In this document: one piece after another, positions 11,966 through 23,583 of the stretch
How positions within the stretch are numbered: position 1 is the first letter of the stretch
How the letters are laid out: every line of letters starts with the position of its first letter
Assembly: GCA_021521415.1 (NCBI GenBank)
Contig: JAIQDT010007615.1
Location: forward strand, 20,110 to 84,109
From: Bidens hawaiensis
Taxonomy: Eukaryota > Streptophyta > Magnoliopsida > Asterales > Asteraceae
DNA length: 64,000 nucleotides
Direction of reading: 5' to 3'
Notes under the pieces: generated by a model
What the model was told of the DNA's origin: nothing
What the model saw: the letters and a program-made list of their open reading frames with translations, nothing else
Databases searched by the model: none
Made by a program: the position numbers and the translations under genes

Positions 11966-14027
11966 GGGTTCCTCCTTGGAATATGTGCAGTCATCTTCAA
12001 CCCATCGAGATCTCCATGAAACCTACAACTAATCTATTATAATCAACCGAAAACACTCCATTAAACCCTAAGATGTCCACCAAAATTCCTAATTACTCAT
12101 GATTCCACTTTAATTTATCAAACCATCCATGAAACCAGTTCATAACAACATCATACAAGTATTTGTCGGTACATAGGTCACACAACAACAACTGGTTTAA
12201 TGGCCTTGTGCATTACCTGTGAGTCAAGCAAATGAACACCAATAGATGATTTGTGAGAACAGATTAGTACTTGGCCAGAAAACTTGAGAAAGAGAATTAT
12301 GGTTTTTTTTTTAATTTGTTGAAGGTGATAAAAGTGATAAAAGAAAATTTGAGAATACTTATACAATAACCAAAACGGGCCAAGAACCCTTAATGGGCTC
12401 AACACAGCAGGCGGCCCAAGCAAAGACATGCCCAAACAAGCAGGTGACCCAAAAACTTTCGAAACCCAAATTGAAAATAAGCTCAGTTTACACAAACGTT
12501 TCAAGGAGAGTAGTTTCGCGATAGGGCAAACAAAATAAATAAAACAAAACAAAAACTAGACACAAAACTCAACATTAACATACACATGAACTCCCTGAAT
12601 TTTATACATTCGGGATCAAATTTTAGTTTTAGTTAAATCTCCGTCCTTTTATGAAAAGATCCGATCATGGAATCATATCGTTTAAGAGGCTGTCACTAGG
12701 ATTCATGTTCAGCATTATTATGACATAAAGAGACAGGTTGATAACAGGTATAACATACTTAGCATGATTTTCAATTTGCCAGTGATATGATTAGGGTTCA
12801 TTTCGGCATAAAACTTAGATGGACATCACTCATGGATCTGTGATACCTCCTATCTCTTCTCAAAGCGTATTTGGCTTTCCCCAGATCACCCCAATTTGAC
12901 TCCAACCCCCTAGTGCTTGATCAAAAGATTTAATAGATAGTAAACAAAATTTTAAACTTTAAGGTTGAACGTTAGACTTACAAGCCATCTGGACTTACAG
13001 GCCTTTCATTCGAGACATGAGAGGACTTACTTTTATGCCCCCATCTCTGTAGTTCTAGTTTGACCCTTTAAGCTTTTAAAAACATTGATTTTTGATAGAA
13101 TAAGTTGATAGGATAAGAAGAAACTCTTCACAAAAAAATATTTTTTTTATCGAATAATATAATACAATATTTTTGGTGATCAAGACACTAACGGGCTCGT
13201 GTAGGACTGGGTAATTGCTTTTCTACCTATCATTCGGAGAGATGTATCTGGAGACATGCACATGTCTTCAAAATGACTCTCCACATTAAGTTTAGCAAAT
13301 TAAGTTTATATCACCCCAACTTTTACGCATCATGGAAAGCTACCATGCAAATCAATGACTGTTCTAGAGCCTTTTAGGCTTAATAACTTCACCCGTTAGG
13401 CACACAAAAACAATTTATCTATCACTTTCCAAAGGTTGGATCAATTTTCATTTGAAAATATTTTGAAGCTTCTAAAAAGCTGTTAACTAATAATATAACT
13501 TCCCTGGGAATTAAATAGAACACACGTGTTAAGAGTTCAGTCACCCCGGTCACTTTAAGCTTTCAGGTAAATGGCTATCCATTATGACCACAAGTGGTTA
13601 ACCGGACCAAACATGCATGAAAACACATGTCCTTCCAGCTCAGAGTTACCGACATAATTTTAAGTGAAAGAATACGAAACAAAAAACACATCATGATCGC
13701 CCCGGGTGCTTTCAGTCGTTAGGTAAATGGCTATCCTGTGAAACTACAAGTAGAACACCGGACCAACCATATACAAGTATATGTCCTTCAAACTTGAGCC
13801 ACCGGCATAATTTTAAGCTAGAATGAGTCTTGAAAGGCAAATTTATTTTAATTTTTTTAATTTTTAATAATAAAGTCAACGCACACACTCTATTTTTGAC
13901 AATTTTATTTTTCTAAAATAATGAAAACAAGCACAATGCACACACACTATTTTTATCTTTTTGATTTTTCTCCCCCTAAATTTGTGCAAAATTAAACAAG
14001 TATGTACAAATTTATACCCAAAAAGAC
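11966..14027. other. Sirevirus non-coding spacer between pol and env-like ORF
   Basis: No domain-bearing frame was found. The spacer contains an internal direct duplication (13541-13818) and T-rich tracts. Long non-coding spacers near the 3' end are a known Sirevirus trait. The frame at 12178-12552 has no recognisable domain. Confidence 0.7.
13541..13818. repeat. Direct duplication, ~157-bp period
   Basis: Segments 13541-13664 and about 13696-13818 share AGGTAAATGGCTATCC, a CCGGACCAA block, a TGTCCTTC block and CATAATTTTAAG in the same order. The copies have diverged moderately. The first CAGGTAAAT resembles a splice donor on the plus strand, which is antisense to the element. Confidence 0.8.
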
Positions 14028-17000
14028 TCAATCCTCGAAACGAAGCATTTTAAGAAAACCCACAAGCACATTAAATTTTGTTGTTCTGACCGGTTTTGTA
14101 AATAAGTCCGCCACATTGTTGTCAGTATGGACTTGTTCAAGGTGAATCAATTTTCGATCGAAACAGTCACGAATAAAATGATTTTAATATCGATGTTCTT
14201 GGTTTTAGAGTGTTGAACTGGATTTTTCACAATTGTAATGGCCGCATCATTATCACCAAAAATAGGAGTGTCAAGAAATTCCAAACCTTAATCCAGCAGT
14301 TGGTTTTACATCCAGATAACTTGAGAGCAGCAAGCAGATGCGACAACATACTCCACTTCGGCGGTCGAAGTAGACACCGTCTGTTGTTTCCTACACTGCC
14401 ATGAAATGAGACGGTCTCCTAAGAACTTGCAACCAGCTGACGTGGATTTCCTGTCATTGTCATCTCCACCATAATTGCTATCTGTAAAAGCATAAAGATC
14501 AAATTCTGATTGTTTGGGTACCAAAGACCTAACTTTGGTTGTCCCTTCAAATATCTAAAAATATGTTTAACAACAATTAAGTGAGAGAGTTTAGGATTAG
14601 TCTGGAAACAAGCACATTGGCAGACAACAAACATGATGTCAGGACGACTGGCTGTGAGATACATCATAGACCCGATCATCGATCGATAGTACGTTTGATC
14701 TACGGGACTCCCTTCAGGATCGGATGACAGTAATGGCCTTTCTGCCATGGGAGTGTTGGCACTCTTGGAATCTTGAAGATCAAACTTTGCCAGCATGTCT
14801 TCAACATACTTCCCTTGATGCAGTAAAATTCATGTCGAGCTTTGGCGAACCTGTTGCCCCAGAAACGTTATCATTTCACCCAACGAACTCATCTCAAATT
14901 TCTTCTTCATTACAGCTTCAAATTTTGTGCACAACTCAGCGCTGGTGGATCCAAATATTATATCATCGACATAGATCTGGACGAGAATCAAATCTTTTCC
15001 GACAGTTTTCCAGAACAAGGTTTGGTCGATGGTTCCACGCTTGTATCCATGATCAAGAAGGTGTGCGGTCAATGTAGCATACCATGCTCAAGGAGCCTAA
15101 TGTAACCCATACAATGCCTTGTCTAGCTTGTAGACGTGATTTGGTTTCGTAGAATCAACAAAACCCGGTGGCTGATTAACAGAAATCTCCTCTTTGACTT
15201 CATCTTACAGAAACGCTGTCTTAACATCCATCTAATACATTGTAAACCCCATGTATGATGCATAGGCCAGAAAATTCTAATGGCCTCAAGTCTAGCCACT
15301 GGGGCATAGACTTCAGTGTAATCTAACCCCTCAACCTGAAGAAAACCACGAACTACCAATTGTGCCTTATTTCGAACAATAACCCCGGTGTCATCTTGCT
15401 TGTTTCTAAAAACCCATCTTGTATCAAGAGCTTTCTTTCCTTCCGGCAATTTAACCAATCTCCAAATCTTCAACTTATCAAACTGATTCAATTCTTCATG
15501 CATAGCATCAACCCAACTGGGTTCCTAAAGAGCCATTTCAACAGTTTTTGGCTCAATTTGAGAGATGAAACAGGAAAACATACAACTGTTTATGTGTCCG
15601 ATCTGACTTCTGGTGGATACTCCCGCTTCAATAGGACCTATGACATTTTCAATCGGATGATTCATCTGGATTCTTGACGGAATTAAATGATCGGAAACAT
15701 CAATGTTAGGTTGAATATTTGACATGTTCTCACTAAAATCAGCAAGGGGATTCTTCCAGCCAGATGTCGCCGTACTATGGGAATACGAAGTACCGGAAAC
15801 GTATTCATCTGGAATGGTATCGGGAAACAGTGTGCTCCCGAATATCAGATGGATGGAACTCTCCCCCTCAACAGTAGTAGCATCTTCAGACGTTTTCGGC
15901 GAACAATTGATTTTTGGAGATTCCTTGGGCTGAGTGTCCATTGTAGGTGAATCATTACATAACTCAGTGACATCATCATCTAGTACCAGAGAAATGTGGG
16001 ACACTGCCTGTGAATTATCCTTTGCGGCTTCCACTGTGAGACCACCCAGAGATTCTGTGCTGATGACTGGGAACACGTTAAATGGTTTGAAGAGTTCTTT
16101 ATAGTCAAATAACCAATCGGGACCAACACGAGCGCTGTCTCATTTTCTTTTAACCAACGAACTTCATAGAACTCAAGAATATGTTTAGCTGATTTGTTGT
16201 ATACCCTATAGCTGTATTACCTGCGTAACCAACAAAATAGCACTCATCAGTTGCGGCCCCGAACTTTGGAGTAGACTCAAGATTCAGCAGTGTGCATGGA
16301 CAGCCAAACGCTCTGAAGTGTGCGACAGTGCGTTTGTGACCATAAACAATCTCATAAGGAGTCTTCATTTTGGACTTGTTAATTATCACCCGATTCTAAA
16401 CATAACATGCTGTATTGATGGCCTCTGCCCAGAAGAACAAGGGCAGTTTAGAATCACATAACATAGTCCTTGCTGCTTCAATAAGAATTCTGTTTCTTCT
16501 TTCAGCCACACCGTTTTGTTGTGGTGTCCGAAGGCGCTATACTGACGAAGTACCCCCTTTTCTAAACAGAATTGGTTCAGTGTTGCATTCTTGAATTCCT
16601 TTCCATTATCACAGCGGATTCCCTTCAGCTTTAGGTTCAGTTGGTTTTCCATAAGCACAAAAAACTTCTTGATCAGCTCTGCAGTTTCACTCTTATTTGA
16701 CAAGAAAAATACCCATGTAAAACGTGAGTAATCATCAGTAATAACAAGACAGTAAGAGCTACGAGACAAACTCAAAACATGGAGAGGCCCAAAAAGGTCC
16801 ATATGAAGTAATTGAAAAACTGATGAAATGGTATTAATCAATTTCGGCTTGTGAGATTTTCGATGATGTTTACCCAAAGCACAAGCCACACATTTTTCAA
16901 TAGTAACAAAATCCTTAACGGGCAGACCACGTACCAAATTATTTTTAGCAAGACGATTAAGGTTTTTAGAATATGCATGACCAAGACGACGATGCCATAG

Positions 17001-17879
17001 CATTGCATTATGTTTTGACACTTTTGAAAACAAACAGGTTATTTCGTCAGGAACATTTTTGTTCATGTCGATCACATAAGCATTATCTTTTCGCTGTGAT
17101 CGAACAAGAATCCAGTCTTCTGGTATAATTATACCAGGTTTCAAAATCAGACACTCTTTCTTAGTAAAATGAGTTGAAACATCTTTGTCACAGATTTGTG
17201 ACACGCTCAATAAGCTATGCTTCAATTCTGGAACAAAATTGGCATTTTCAAATTTTAGAACACCGTCACTTACACTACCCTTCTGAGTGATATTTCCCTT
17301 TTCTCCTCCCGCAAAGGAGACATACCCACCGTTAAAGGTTTGAATGTCATGTAGTTGGGTAATGTCCCCTGTCATGTGCCTGGAACAGCCACTATCAACA
17401 TACCAAGGTCTGATGATATTCCTCCATAGCTGTCCCTGGACGAAACGCGGGATTAGTTAGTTTTTGGTACCCAGTCCATACTTACACTAGGTGACCCTGA
17501 TTCATCACAGTTGTCACGGATTGCATTGACATGTCTTTTTGATCATCAAACATAGATTTTGTAGAAACTTTCGTCGAAGATTTAGGCAACCATCTATGTC
17601 TGTATGACTTGGAGTTATAGGTACGAATAGTTGTTGTAACCTACGGAGTATTGGATGTGGAAGGAGACGAATCAGCCTTTTTCTTATGTTTTGGCCTAGA
17701 CTTATTGTTCACATTAGACCTTGAACGTGAAGCACCCTTTATTTTAGACATGTCAGGTTTGGTCATATGAGGACTAAACCTGCCAGATTTGTTTCGATTC
17801 CAATGATCGTCAAAGGAACTAGCCAGATAATGCATGAATCTTTGCCTGTACGCGTTATGAGGCATGTAGGGCATACCCT
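14028..17879 (-). pseudogene. Sirevirus pol: protease, integrase, RT, RNase H (broken)
   Basis: In element order: a protease site with VDSGCSRHMTGD near 17410-17370; a GAG-pre-integrase region (MLWHRRLGHAYSKNL); an integrase core with LLHMDLFGPLHV, VITDDYSRFTWVFF and IRCDNGKEF; RT with [29 protein letters not shown] and the catalytic YVDDIIFGS near 14950; and RNase H with YAFTDSNYGGDDNDRKSTSAGC and STAEVEYV. The frame can be followed to a stop at 14028-14030 after FLKMLRFED. Frame breaks occur near 16550, 16150, 15520, 15120, 14830, 14420 and 14300. The RT catalytic YVDD survives, but no full polyprotein can be made. Confidence 0.9.
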
Positions 17880-20426
17880 CTGATAAAATTCATAATAAAG
17901 AACATATGGACGATGTGGACAATTTCTGGCAATATGACCAGGAGTGCCATAATTAAAACAAGTTTGACGATTTATGAAAAAGTCATTTTGGGCAACTCCT
18001 TGTCTGGACTGGTTGTGTGGACTAGTCTGCTTAGATTTGCGAGAACCCCTGTTTTCATTTTTGAGCTTATCACCTTGTTTGTCATTAGAGCATCCCTCTT
18101 TGATAAATTTAGGTGCCACGAATTTTTTAGATGTTTTTGAATTTTTTGTTTTATTAGAAACCATATTATTAGAGTTCAAAATTTCAACTAAATCAACCAC
18201 ACAAGAATCCTTGCTCTTTAAAACAGAGCACACACAAACAGTCGGAATAACAAAATTTAAAACAGGAAGTTTTAAAGAAACATCAGAATCAATATCATTA
18301 TCAAATGCAAAACTAGGGTCGTCATCCTCATCATTCCACTCCTTCACAATTACTTTTTCTGCAGATGAAGTAGATACATTAGAATCGTTCATATTTGAAG
18401 TAGACGGGCCAGCATTCACAGAACTGATCCCATCACCTTTGTCTTGTTTACCATACTTCATGCCCTTTATCTTTTCTTCCTGTTCTTTGGTGACAGGGGT
18501 AGGAACATAATTCTGGTTGTAAGGTGGGGGAACTTGACTGTATCCTATTCCCTCACCTTCATTTTCCTTCCACCGCAATTGGTTTTCAATCATTGAGTTA
18601 ACTACTTTACTGGAACCATCGAATTTTTTAAAATCAAGTTCAGCCTTTTCAAACTTACTAGTTAGATTCAAGATTTCTAACTTGGAGGCTTCCAGTTTAG
18701 CAGTTAACTCAGCAATTTCTTGTTTAGCATATTGGTGGTGACAACTTTTTATGCTAAAATCAGACTTAAGCATAGGAATGTCCTTCTTTTTTGCTTCTAT
18801 TTTGTCTAGAAAGCCCTTTTCATTTTTCTTAAGTTTGAAGTTTTCTGATTTTATTCTCTCCATATCTCTACTTAGACTATCGTTATAAAGCTTATACATT
18901 TCTATTTTTTCAACACAATTTAAAGAGCATGGTTGAAAACTTACCTCGGATGAATTTGGAGAAGTGAATGCCATATATGCAAATTGAAGCTCCTTGATGT
19001 TCTTCTCAGTAATATCTTCTTCTCCAGTCTCTTCAACATTGGTGAAGTTTGCAGTCTGATTTCCAATGTTGAGCGCAGCCATCTGACCTTCCCAAGAGAA
19101 CTGTTGAGCAACCATGCTTTTTTCACCATTACCCGAACTACCTCCAGCCTCACCTCTGGCATTCCCAGCTGGAAACAAAGCCCTTTTCGTATTTCCATCC
19201 TTCGCTGGGTTGGTACATTCACGAGAAAAAGGACCCGGCTCGTGACAGTTGTAGCACCTAAGAGTGTCTTTGTTAAAACCCACCTTTTGATTATTAGGCA
19301 TGTTCCAATTATTTCTACCCGTCCTCTTTGTGAACTTATTTACACAATATACTGCCATGGCGATTTGCCACGAGATGCCCATTTCTTCAACGTCATCAGG
19401 ATGAATCTGATCTAGTTCAGCCGCAACCACAGGTTGAACCAAGTCTCCAGCCAAAAATGCATTATAGCAATTCATGAATCCCGCTATTAGAGCTATATTC
19501 TCTTGAGTCTCCTTTGGTATGGCAGGGATTTGACTGAAGTTATGACTGGGAGTGTGAGTTGTTTTTCCAGCATCATTTGAAGACTGTCCAGACTTGGTGA
19601 AGAATACTGGAGCTGGTTTGGGTGAGTTAGATGATGATGATTGACCTAGAGTGGATGAGAACATCTGGAAGTTGCCCTGAGGTGGTTGTTGAGTAGGCTT
19701 GAACAGTGAGAAAGTATCTTGAGAAATAAGAGCACTGTTGGAGGCAACGTTGTATCCAGCTACACTGTAAGAGCTTGCATGATTTATTGCACGCTGCTAA
19801 TCATCCATATCACATGCTTTAATAGTGGCTATCATTTCAGTTATACCCATTTTGTTGAGATCCTTAGTCTTTTTGATAACCGCAACATTCATCTCCGAAC
19901 TCTTCGGCAATGAATTCACCAGCTTGTTGTTTATTTCTGAGGTTTGCAGATAAATCCCTGCTGATCTCATTTCAGTCACAGGTGTGATAAATCTTTGAAG
20001 TTGGGATTCCAACGTCTCTCACAAAACATGATTAAACATATTGAACTTTTGTCACAGCAGATCTTGGCGACTTCTCTTCATATCTTCATTCCCCTCATAT
20101 ACTTCGATCAGTGCCTCCCATAACTCTTTAGCAGATTGAAGTTCTTTAAACTGAAGAGCAATCTCAGGTGAGAGTGCCATGGTTAGAGTGGAGAGAGCTT
20201 TCTCATCTTCCTCAACTTTAGCAAAATCATCATCGTCATACTGAGCAACTGGTTTCACAAGAACTTCATCAGAACCATCCCTTTGATACATGATTCTTTG
20301 AGGTCCCTTAACAATACTTTTCCAAATTTTGGAATCTTTCATCTTGGCATAATGTTCAAAACGAAATTTCCACTCACTGAACCCCTCACGAGATAAGAGA
20401 CGGTGTATACGAGTGGTAGTCCCCAT
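17880..20426 (-). pseudogene. Sirevirus gag (broken)
   Basis: The start at 20426 gives MGTTTRIHRLLSREGFSEWK, then a copia-type gag core (IWKSIVKGP, ALSPEIALQFKELQSAKELW). A long frame from 19664 holds a coiled-coil region (about 18900-18600) between two CCHC knuckles. Both knuckles are damaged: in CYNCHEPGPFSREC the His is Pro, and in CFNYGTPGHIARNC the second Cys is Tyr. Frames break near 20050 and 19797-19665. A long Gag with a coiled coil suits Sireviruses. With both knuckles lost, RNA packaging would probably fail. Confidence 0.88.
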
Positions 20427-21054
20427 GATGGAATCAAGTTCTTGATGAAGTGATGAATTGGTTGAATTGTTACCATTTGTTAACTGGCCATTTTAATTAG
20501 ATTAAAGATTGTTTTAAGTCCAATTAACACTTAAGTCCAAACTTAAAGTCCAAGTCCAAATCAAACAGGCCCAAACAGCTAACTAGGCTGTGAACAAGTC
20601 CACACTGGTTGACCGAGAACTACCAAATTTACCAAACTGTGACGGAGAACTTAAAGTTTGACCAAGCTTTGACCGAGAACTCAAAGTTTGACCAGGCTTT
20701 GACCGAGAACCCAAAAGTTGACCAATAATTGACCGAGAACTACTCTGGCCGAGAATTAATCTTGGCCGTTAACTAGCGGTAGCCGAAAACAAAATACCAC
20801 CGAACACTAGAATTAGCCGAGAACAGATAAGTATTTAAGCCGAGAACTAATGTTTCACACTCAAAGTCAAACAGAATGTAACAAACTTCCAAGAAAAATG
20901 GGATTTGACTTAATTTCCAAATCAAAACCAATCTTTAACCAAAAATAGATCTCTCTCTTCTCCGGTCACTTTTTACCGGAAATACGAACACAACCACCAA
21001 AAATCAAGATCTTGAATACGTTAATATCACAGTAACGATCTTGAGTTCGTCCAA
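20427..21054 (-). other. Sirevirus 5' leader with GACCGAGAAC motif cluster (20605-20850)
   Basis: Between PBS and gag there is no coding frame. From 20605 to 20850 the plus strand carries TTGACCGAGAACT-type repeats about every 25-45 bases, decaying towards GCCGAGAAC. On the RNA strand they read AGTTCTCGGTCAA, complementary to most copies in the 11735-11965 cluster. Confidence 0.85.
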
Positions 21055-21068
21055 GGCTCTGATACCAA
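21055..21068 (-). promoter_or_regulatory. Primer binding site of the Sirevirus (initiator tRNA-Met)
   Basis: On the minus strand TTGGTATCAGAGCC starts directly after the 5' LTR. It matches the complement of the plant initiator tRNA-Met 3' end, the usual primer for these elements. Confidence 0.92.
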
Positions 21069-21069
21069 T

Positions 21070-21468
21070 TGTAAGTTCCGAATCTAGATCACTACAATTA
21101 TGATATCAACCAACAAGTATTGGTGCGGAATACCAACACTTGATGATTCAAGAACACGAGTAATCTCAAGAAAGTAACACAGGATTGCTTCAAAACACAC
21201 GTATATTAAGATACGTCGGGTGCTTAAGCACTTACAATACTTGCACGTCTAGCAACAAGTAGACGGCCAAAACCAATACCAAAAACAGTGAATGAACCAC
21301 CTTTACCCTATACATTACATAAACTATATATAGGGAAACCAAACAACTAAGCCCATATGAACCAAAAGCCCACCGAGAACTCTAAAGAGTTCTCGGCTTA
21401 CATGGTGAACCCGTAGCCCAGCCCAATACATGTAGACCGAGTACAAACCATACAAACTAGGCCCAACA
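21070..21468 (-). repeat. 5' LTR of the Sirevirus
   Basis: It begins TGTAAGTTCCG and ends GCCCAACA on the plus strand. It contains the intact inverted repeat at 21373-21396. Confidence 0.92.
21373..21396. repeat. Perfect inverted repeat in the Sirevirus 5' LTR
   Basis: Arms CCGAGAACTCT and AGAGTTCTCGG are separated by AA. The arm shares the CCGAGAAC core with the leader cluster and the 3' cluster, so all three non-coding parts of the element carry it. Confidence 0.92.
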
Positions 21469-21517
21469 CTCTCTCTCTCTTCTTTTGGGTTATTTTGGGA
21501 ATTTTCCCTTGAATTTT

Positions 21518-22165
21518 TGGATAGGTGAATAAGAAGAAAGATATAAATGTAACTAATTTAAAATCATAAAATTAGGGATTTTGAATTAGCTTGAATATGG
21601 ACGAAAATTAGGAGGTCTTTGATTACTGATTTTGAAATTTTGAAATATTTGAATTTAATGTTGTTTAATTATATTATTATATTATAACTACAATATAAAT
21701 AAAATTAATATGTTTAAATATACACCATATTTCAACATACAACATAAAGATAGTAATGTACAAAAATATGTAACTAATTTATTTTTTATTTATTACCATT
21801 AATAAAATTAATCATCAATTGAATAATTGATATAAGTTGTAGATTTTTGCTAATTTTAGAATCCCTAAGATAATTGTTTCTTGTATAATGAATTTTATTT
21901 TTTATTTATTACCATCCCTAAAATTAGAATCATTATGATAATATTATATACTTAATCATATGGTTGATTTAATGATTCTGTTAAAATCATTCATACCACG
22001 TATATATCTTAATTGATTATAATTTTGAAATTCCGTAATCAAAGTAATCCTTAATCATATGGTTGATTTGTTCCTAATATAGAGAAATTTACTTGCAATT
22101 GTTTATGGATTTTAAGTTTACTTTCAATTAATCAGTCAAATATCATAAATCTAAAATTAAAATCA
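21518..22165. other. AT-rich DNA, no gene seen
   Basis: The stretch lies right of the MULE target duplication. It is strongly AT-rich, with no reading frame or repeat end recognised. Confidence 0.55.
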
Positions 22166-22430
22166 TTATTTATCAATTAATAAATTAAAAAAATAACATA
22201 AGCAATAAAAATAAAAAATAACAAACTGACAAGGTGTTCGAACACCTGGTAGGCAGCCTAAATTATTGTATGAAATCACAAAAAAATATATATAATTTCA
22301 TGTGAATCAACATACACAACATAATACCTGATGCTTTAAGTGACCGGTAGATACGTTGATGGTTTGTTAACACAGACATGGGTAGGCCGAATTGCTGTAG
22401 ATTAAACGCCCGGCTGGTGAATAGCTTCAT
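22166..22430 (-). CDS. Candidate small two-exon gene, unknown product
   Basis: On the minus strand an ATG at 22430 opens a GC-richer 103-base exon encoding MKLFTSRAFNLQQFGLPM and further residues ending LKAS. A CAG|GTATT donor follows (intron 22327-22258, 70 bp), with a TTTAG|GC acceptor. A second exon reads CLPGVRTPCQF, then an AT-rich low-complexity tail to a TAA at 22166-22168, 64 residues in all. The upstream DNA is also GC-richer than its surroundings and could be a 5' leader. The first residues are basic and hydroxylated like an organelle-targeting peptide. I recognise no family. It may be a real gene end, a gene fragment or chance. Confidence 0.22.
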
Positions 22431-23511
22431 CGACGGTGGACGGTCAATTTTCCGGATAAATGAAATGAATGTAGAGATCCGTGTAAGAATAAGATGGAGG
22501 CGTCAAAGAGGGGATAATTGATTTGGGTTTATGGTAAAATACGTTATAATGAATAATGAAAAAGGAATAATATAAATGATATAAATTAAGATTAATAATC
22601 AATAATCATTTAATAGAATTTATTGTCTAGTATTTTTATTTATTTTAGAATTTTTTTATTCACATAAAAAATAGAGAAGTGATAGATAAAAATGAAAAGT
22701 TTAAGAATACACCAATACAAAGAGGCCATGTTGAGTTAAACTAATTTGTTTTAATAGTATAGTTAAATTAGATTTGCTTATAACACGTGTTAACTTATTG
22801 GGCCTCTATTAGTAGGTTATTTTGTTTGGTAATGGTGGTTTTATAAATTATAGTTGGTCCCGAATAATTAGTGTTCACAACATTACCCTACCATTTCAAA
22901 TTTATCTTGTCTTCAATTTTAAAAAATGCAGTGATTTTTCTATATATTTGAAAAGTTTCGGTAGCATTCTACATATTTTTTAATAATTTTTTAAAGTGAT
23001 TGTAACTGAAGGAGAGAAAAAAGATAATGATAAAGATATAAAAAAGTTTCTTTAATTGAAAAAAAAAGAGAAAATGTAATGTTTTTTTATGTAATTTTAG
23101 ATTGAAAGCAGTGGAAGGGGTGAGAATGCTCTAAAAGGAATTATAGAAAGACGAAACAATTAGATGGACCAAACTACCTATCACGTGGAACATTTAACAC
23201 CGAAAGTTAACCCGGTTATCTTTTTGAATCAATAATGAAACAAAATTTGATATTTAGGGACTATGCATGCATGTTTTAAACATCAGAGACCATACATAAT
23301 ACTTGACTCAAACCACATATGAACATTCGTGAAATTCTCTCTGAAGTAAAAAATAATTAAAAAATAACCTGTATAAAAACAATTATTTGCATTTTAGAGA
23401 CCTTGAACCGTCCACCTCATGAACAGAGTTGCGGGATTCTTACAGTCCGTTTGAGGGAAGGTAAAAAAGCAATCTAAAATGAGTTCATTATAATGGTCCC
23501 CTACTTGGCAT
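22431..23511. other. Upstream region of the P450 locus, no gene seen
   Basis: Mixed AT-rich DNA. A GC-richer patch at 22431-22520 may belong to the small-gene candidate. No repeat end was recognised. Confidence 0.5.
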
Positions 23512-23519
23512 TATTTAAA
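23512..23519 (+). promoter_or_regulatory. Possible TATA box of the P450 gene
   Basis: TATTTAAA lies 65 bases before the ATG at 23584. That leaves room for a short leader of about 35 bases. It is a sequence match only. Confidence 0.4.
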
Positions 23520-23583
23520 CCCTCGTGGAGCATGTTTTCCAATTCACACCCATGCTCATATCTTTGTTTAGTTCATAGTGACA

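Larger units (their letters stand above)
8555..21468 (-). mobile_element. Ty1/copia Sirevirus-type retrotransposon, complete but inactive
   Basis: Near-identical ~400-bp LTRs (8555-8954 and 21070-21468) begin TGTAAGT and end CCCAACA. The PBS and polypurine tract sit at the expected inner edges for minus-strand orientation. Gag is long and coiled-coil-rich, pol has the copia order (protease, integrase, RT, RNase H), and a further ORF lies between pol and the 3' LTR. That extra ORF, with extended non-coding spacers, is characteristic of the Sirevirus (SIRE/Maximus) group. Target duplications are CGCTC and CTCTC. Multiple stops and frameshifts show it is inactive. Confidence 0.92.
7253..21508. 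mobile_element. Mutator-like element (MULE), non-autonomous, split by a Sirevirus
   Basis: Two long inverted arms (7253-7624, and 8211-8554 continuing at 21469-21508) match each other by eye along almost their whole length. The ends are GGGAAAATTC and GAATTTTCCC. An exact 9-bp direct repeat TTGAATTTT flanks the element at 7244-7252 and 21509-21517, the duplication size typical of Mutator-like elements. Without the retrotransposon the MULE is about 1.34 kb. The interior is ~0.6 kb and lacks an intact transposase, so it would depend on one supplied in trans. Confidence 0.88.

Noticed and set aside
12178..12552. 124-codon minus frame in the Sirevirus spacer
   Set aside because: It has no Sirevirus domain, lies in non-coding spacer and contains homopolymer-driven residues.
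17974..18510. 178-codon plus frame opposite the Sirevirus gag
   Set aside because: It is the shadow of the minus-strand gag coiled-coil and knuckle region; it has no domain of its own.
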